From Ruminococcus sp. (GTDB lineage: Bacteria; Bacillota; Clostridia; Lachnospirales; Lachnospiraceae): DNA of 35,657 nt. The position numbers and the translations under genes are program-made. The notes under the pieces were generated by a model that searched no databases, had not been told where the DNA came from, and saw nothing but the letters and a program-made list of their open reading frames with translations. Below, piece after piece: positions 34,750 to 35,657 of the stretch. How positions within the stretch are numbered: the stretch's first letter is position 1; every line of letters starts with the position of its first letter. The DNA is taken from the NCBI GenBank assembly GCA_020024635.1, contig JAHHTL010000023.1, forward strand, positions 1 through 35,657, in the 5' to 3' direction.

Positions 34750-35520
34750 ATGCAAAGTGAATTCACACAAAAGAATCAATCTGTTAATAAAGTTTTCAAA
34801 GTTATTGAGTATATGATGGAAGCTCGTATGCCACTAAAGTTACAAGAAATATCAGAGAATGTTAAATTTCCTGCTAGTACTGTGTTACGCTTGTTAACTT
34901 CTTTGATAGACATGGGGTATGTCTATCGAGATGATGAATCTTCAAAATATTGTTTGACCATGAAATTTTGTAAGATTGGTGATGCGGTTAAATCGAGTGT
35001 TAATATAGTCGAATTTGTAAGACCATACTTGTTAGAAATTTCTAATGTCACAGGTGAAACCTCTTATTTTGCGATTGAACGAGATATGGAGGTGGTATAT
35101 TTAGATGTTGTTAACGGTACAGATACATATGGAGATAATTTGAAACATATAGGAAAGGTGGCACCGCTTCATGCCACTGGATTAGGAAAATTGATGTTAT
35201 TGAATTATGATGATAAAATGCTGGTACATTTAGAAAAAGAAAAGGGCTTAAGTAAACTAACCCCAAACACTCTGTCAACAATAGAAGAGCTCAAAAAAGA
35301 ACTGGAAGCGATTCGAAAACAAGGATATGCTATAGATGAGCAGGAGTGTGAAGTAGGAGTTAGGTGTGTGAGCGTTCCTATTTTTGATTATACAGGGTAT
35401 GTTATTGGGGGAATTAGCATTTCAGGACCAACAAATAAAATTACATTAGATCGTATAGAAGAATTTCTTTCTGTATTAAAACCAGCAGGAAAGGAAATTT
35501 CTGAAAGATTTGGTGCATGA
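34750..35520 (+). CDS. IclR-family transcriptional regulator
   Basis: A 256-residue DNA-binding protein. An N-terminal winged helix-turn-helix (about 8-75; LQEISENVKFPASTVLRLLTSL region) is followed by an IclR effector domain (about 85-250) with HATGLGKLML and the late EQECEVGVRCVSVPIFD segment that is highly typical of the family. I use ATG 34750, preceded by AGAAGGA at 34735-34741; ATG 34717 is in frame but lies before that ribosome binding site. IclR proteins bind small carboxylates or aromatic or polyol-derived ligands and act as repressors or activators of adjacent catabolic genes. It is the natural candidate for control of the permease gene and the dehydrogenase operon through the shared 17-bp box. 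Confidence 0.93.
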   Translation: MQSEFTQKNQSVNKVFKVIEYMMEARMPLKLQEISENVKFPASTVLRLLTSLIDMGYVYRDDESSKYCLTMKFCKIGDAVKSSVNIVEFVRPYLLEISNVTGETSYFAIERDMEVVYLDVVNGTDTYGDNLKHIGKVAPLHATGLGKLMLLNYDDKMLVHLEKEKGLSKLTPNTLSTIEELKKELEAIRKQGYAIDEQECEVGVRCVSVPIFDYTGYVIGGISISGPTNKITLDRIEEFLSVLKPAGKEISERFGA

Positions 35521-35564
35521 CGAAGTTAAATTTGGTCAGTATTTTTTCTCGAGGAGATTTTCTG

Positions 35565-35613
35565 ATATTAGGGGAAGTGTTGGAAATTTTTATTCTTCCG
35601 CTACTCCTAGTAT
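35565..35613. repeat. Imperfect inverted repeat downstream of the IclR gene
   Basis: ATATTAGGGGAAGTG (35565-35579) can pair with CGCTACTCCTAGTAT (35599-35613): 14 of 15 positions pair, three of them G-T. There is no T-run on either side, so terminator function is doubtful. The forward frame beginning near 35516 stays open to the window edge without a start codon and matches nothing I recognise; I do not call a gene. Confidence 0.35.
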
Positions 35614-35657
35614 TGAAAAACTTAGAAAAAATAGTTGGAAATATGGAAAAATAGAAA

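Noticed and set aside
23398..35520. The accessory island as a prophage or transposon
   Set aside because: No integrase, transposase, tRNA or flanking direct repeats are visible in the window, and the genes are metabolic with normal ribosome binding sites.

Overview
The window is about 35.7 kb of AT-rich chromosome from a low-GC Gram-positive anaerobe, most likely a member of Clostridia close to Lachnospiraceae. Supporting evidence: a single-chain pyruvate:ferredoxin oxidoreductase, a CIRCE/HrcA-type operator in front of clpB, the Firmicutes-type block priA-def-fmt-(Zn peptidase)-rsmB-rlmN-PP2C-prkC-rsgA-rpe-thiN, a MurE-family ligase with the mDAP-type DNPR motif, and strong purine-rich ribosome binding sites. 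No tRNA, rRNA, CRISPR array, insertion sequence or prophage gene is visible. All convincing genes lie on the + strand.

Region 1 (1-19354) is core housekeeping, tightly packed and often overlapping. clpB sits behind a CIRCE operator; dinB starts inside the clpB stop codon; then come a MurE-family ligase and priA. def, fmt, a membrane zinc peptidase, rsmB and rlmN cover N-terminal formyl processing and RNA methylation. The PP2C phosphatase and PASTA kinase (prkC) form a signalling pair, followed by rsgA, rpe, thiN, ychF and lgt. Two long inverted repeats lie inside coding sequence near the 5' ends of priA and rsgA.

Region 2 (19355-23146) is a single-gene unit for pyruvate:ferredoxin oxidoreductase (nifJ), with its own sigma-A-type promoter and a strong intrinsic terminator.

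Region 3 (23147-35657) is an accessory catabolic island. An LctP-family permease forms its own transcript and ends at a strong terminator. It is followed by a probable operon: D-2-hydroxyacid dehydrogenase, FAD oxidoreductase A, glycerol dehydrogenase (GldA type), fused DhaK-DhaL kinase, FAD oxidoreductase B and an MFS transporter. After a weaker hairpin come a CaiT-like BCCT transporter and an IclR-family regulator. GldA plus DhaKL would feed a glycerol-like or hydroxyketone intermediate into glycolysis as a triose phosphate. The two paralogous FAD enzymes, the hydroxyacid dehydrogenase and three different transporters do not fit plain glycerol use. The combination suggests an undescribed route for a polyol, hydroxyacid or zwitterionic compound.

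A 17-bp sequence is identical, in opposite orientation, in the leaders of the permease and of the dehydrogenase operon, and is the best candidate for the IclR operator. The BCCT protein has lost the TM8 tryptophan box (W/WW/W positions occupied by E, F, Y, Y), so its substrate may not be an ordinary betaine. The substrate of the island cannot be read from the sequence.
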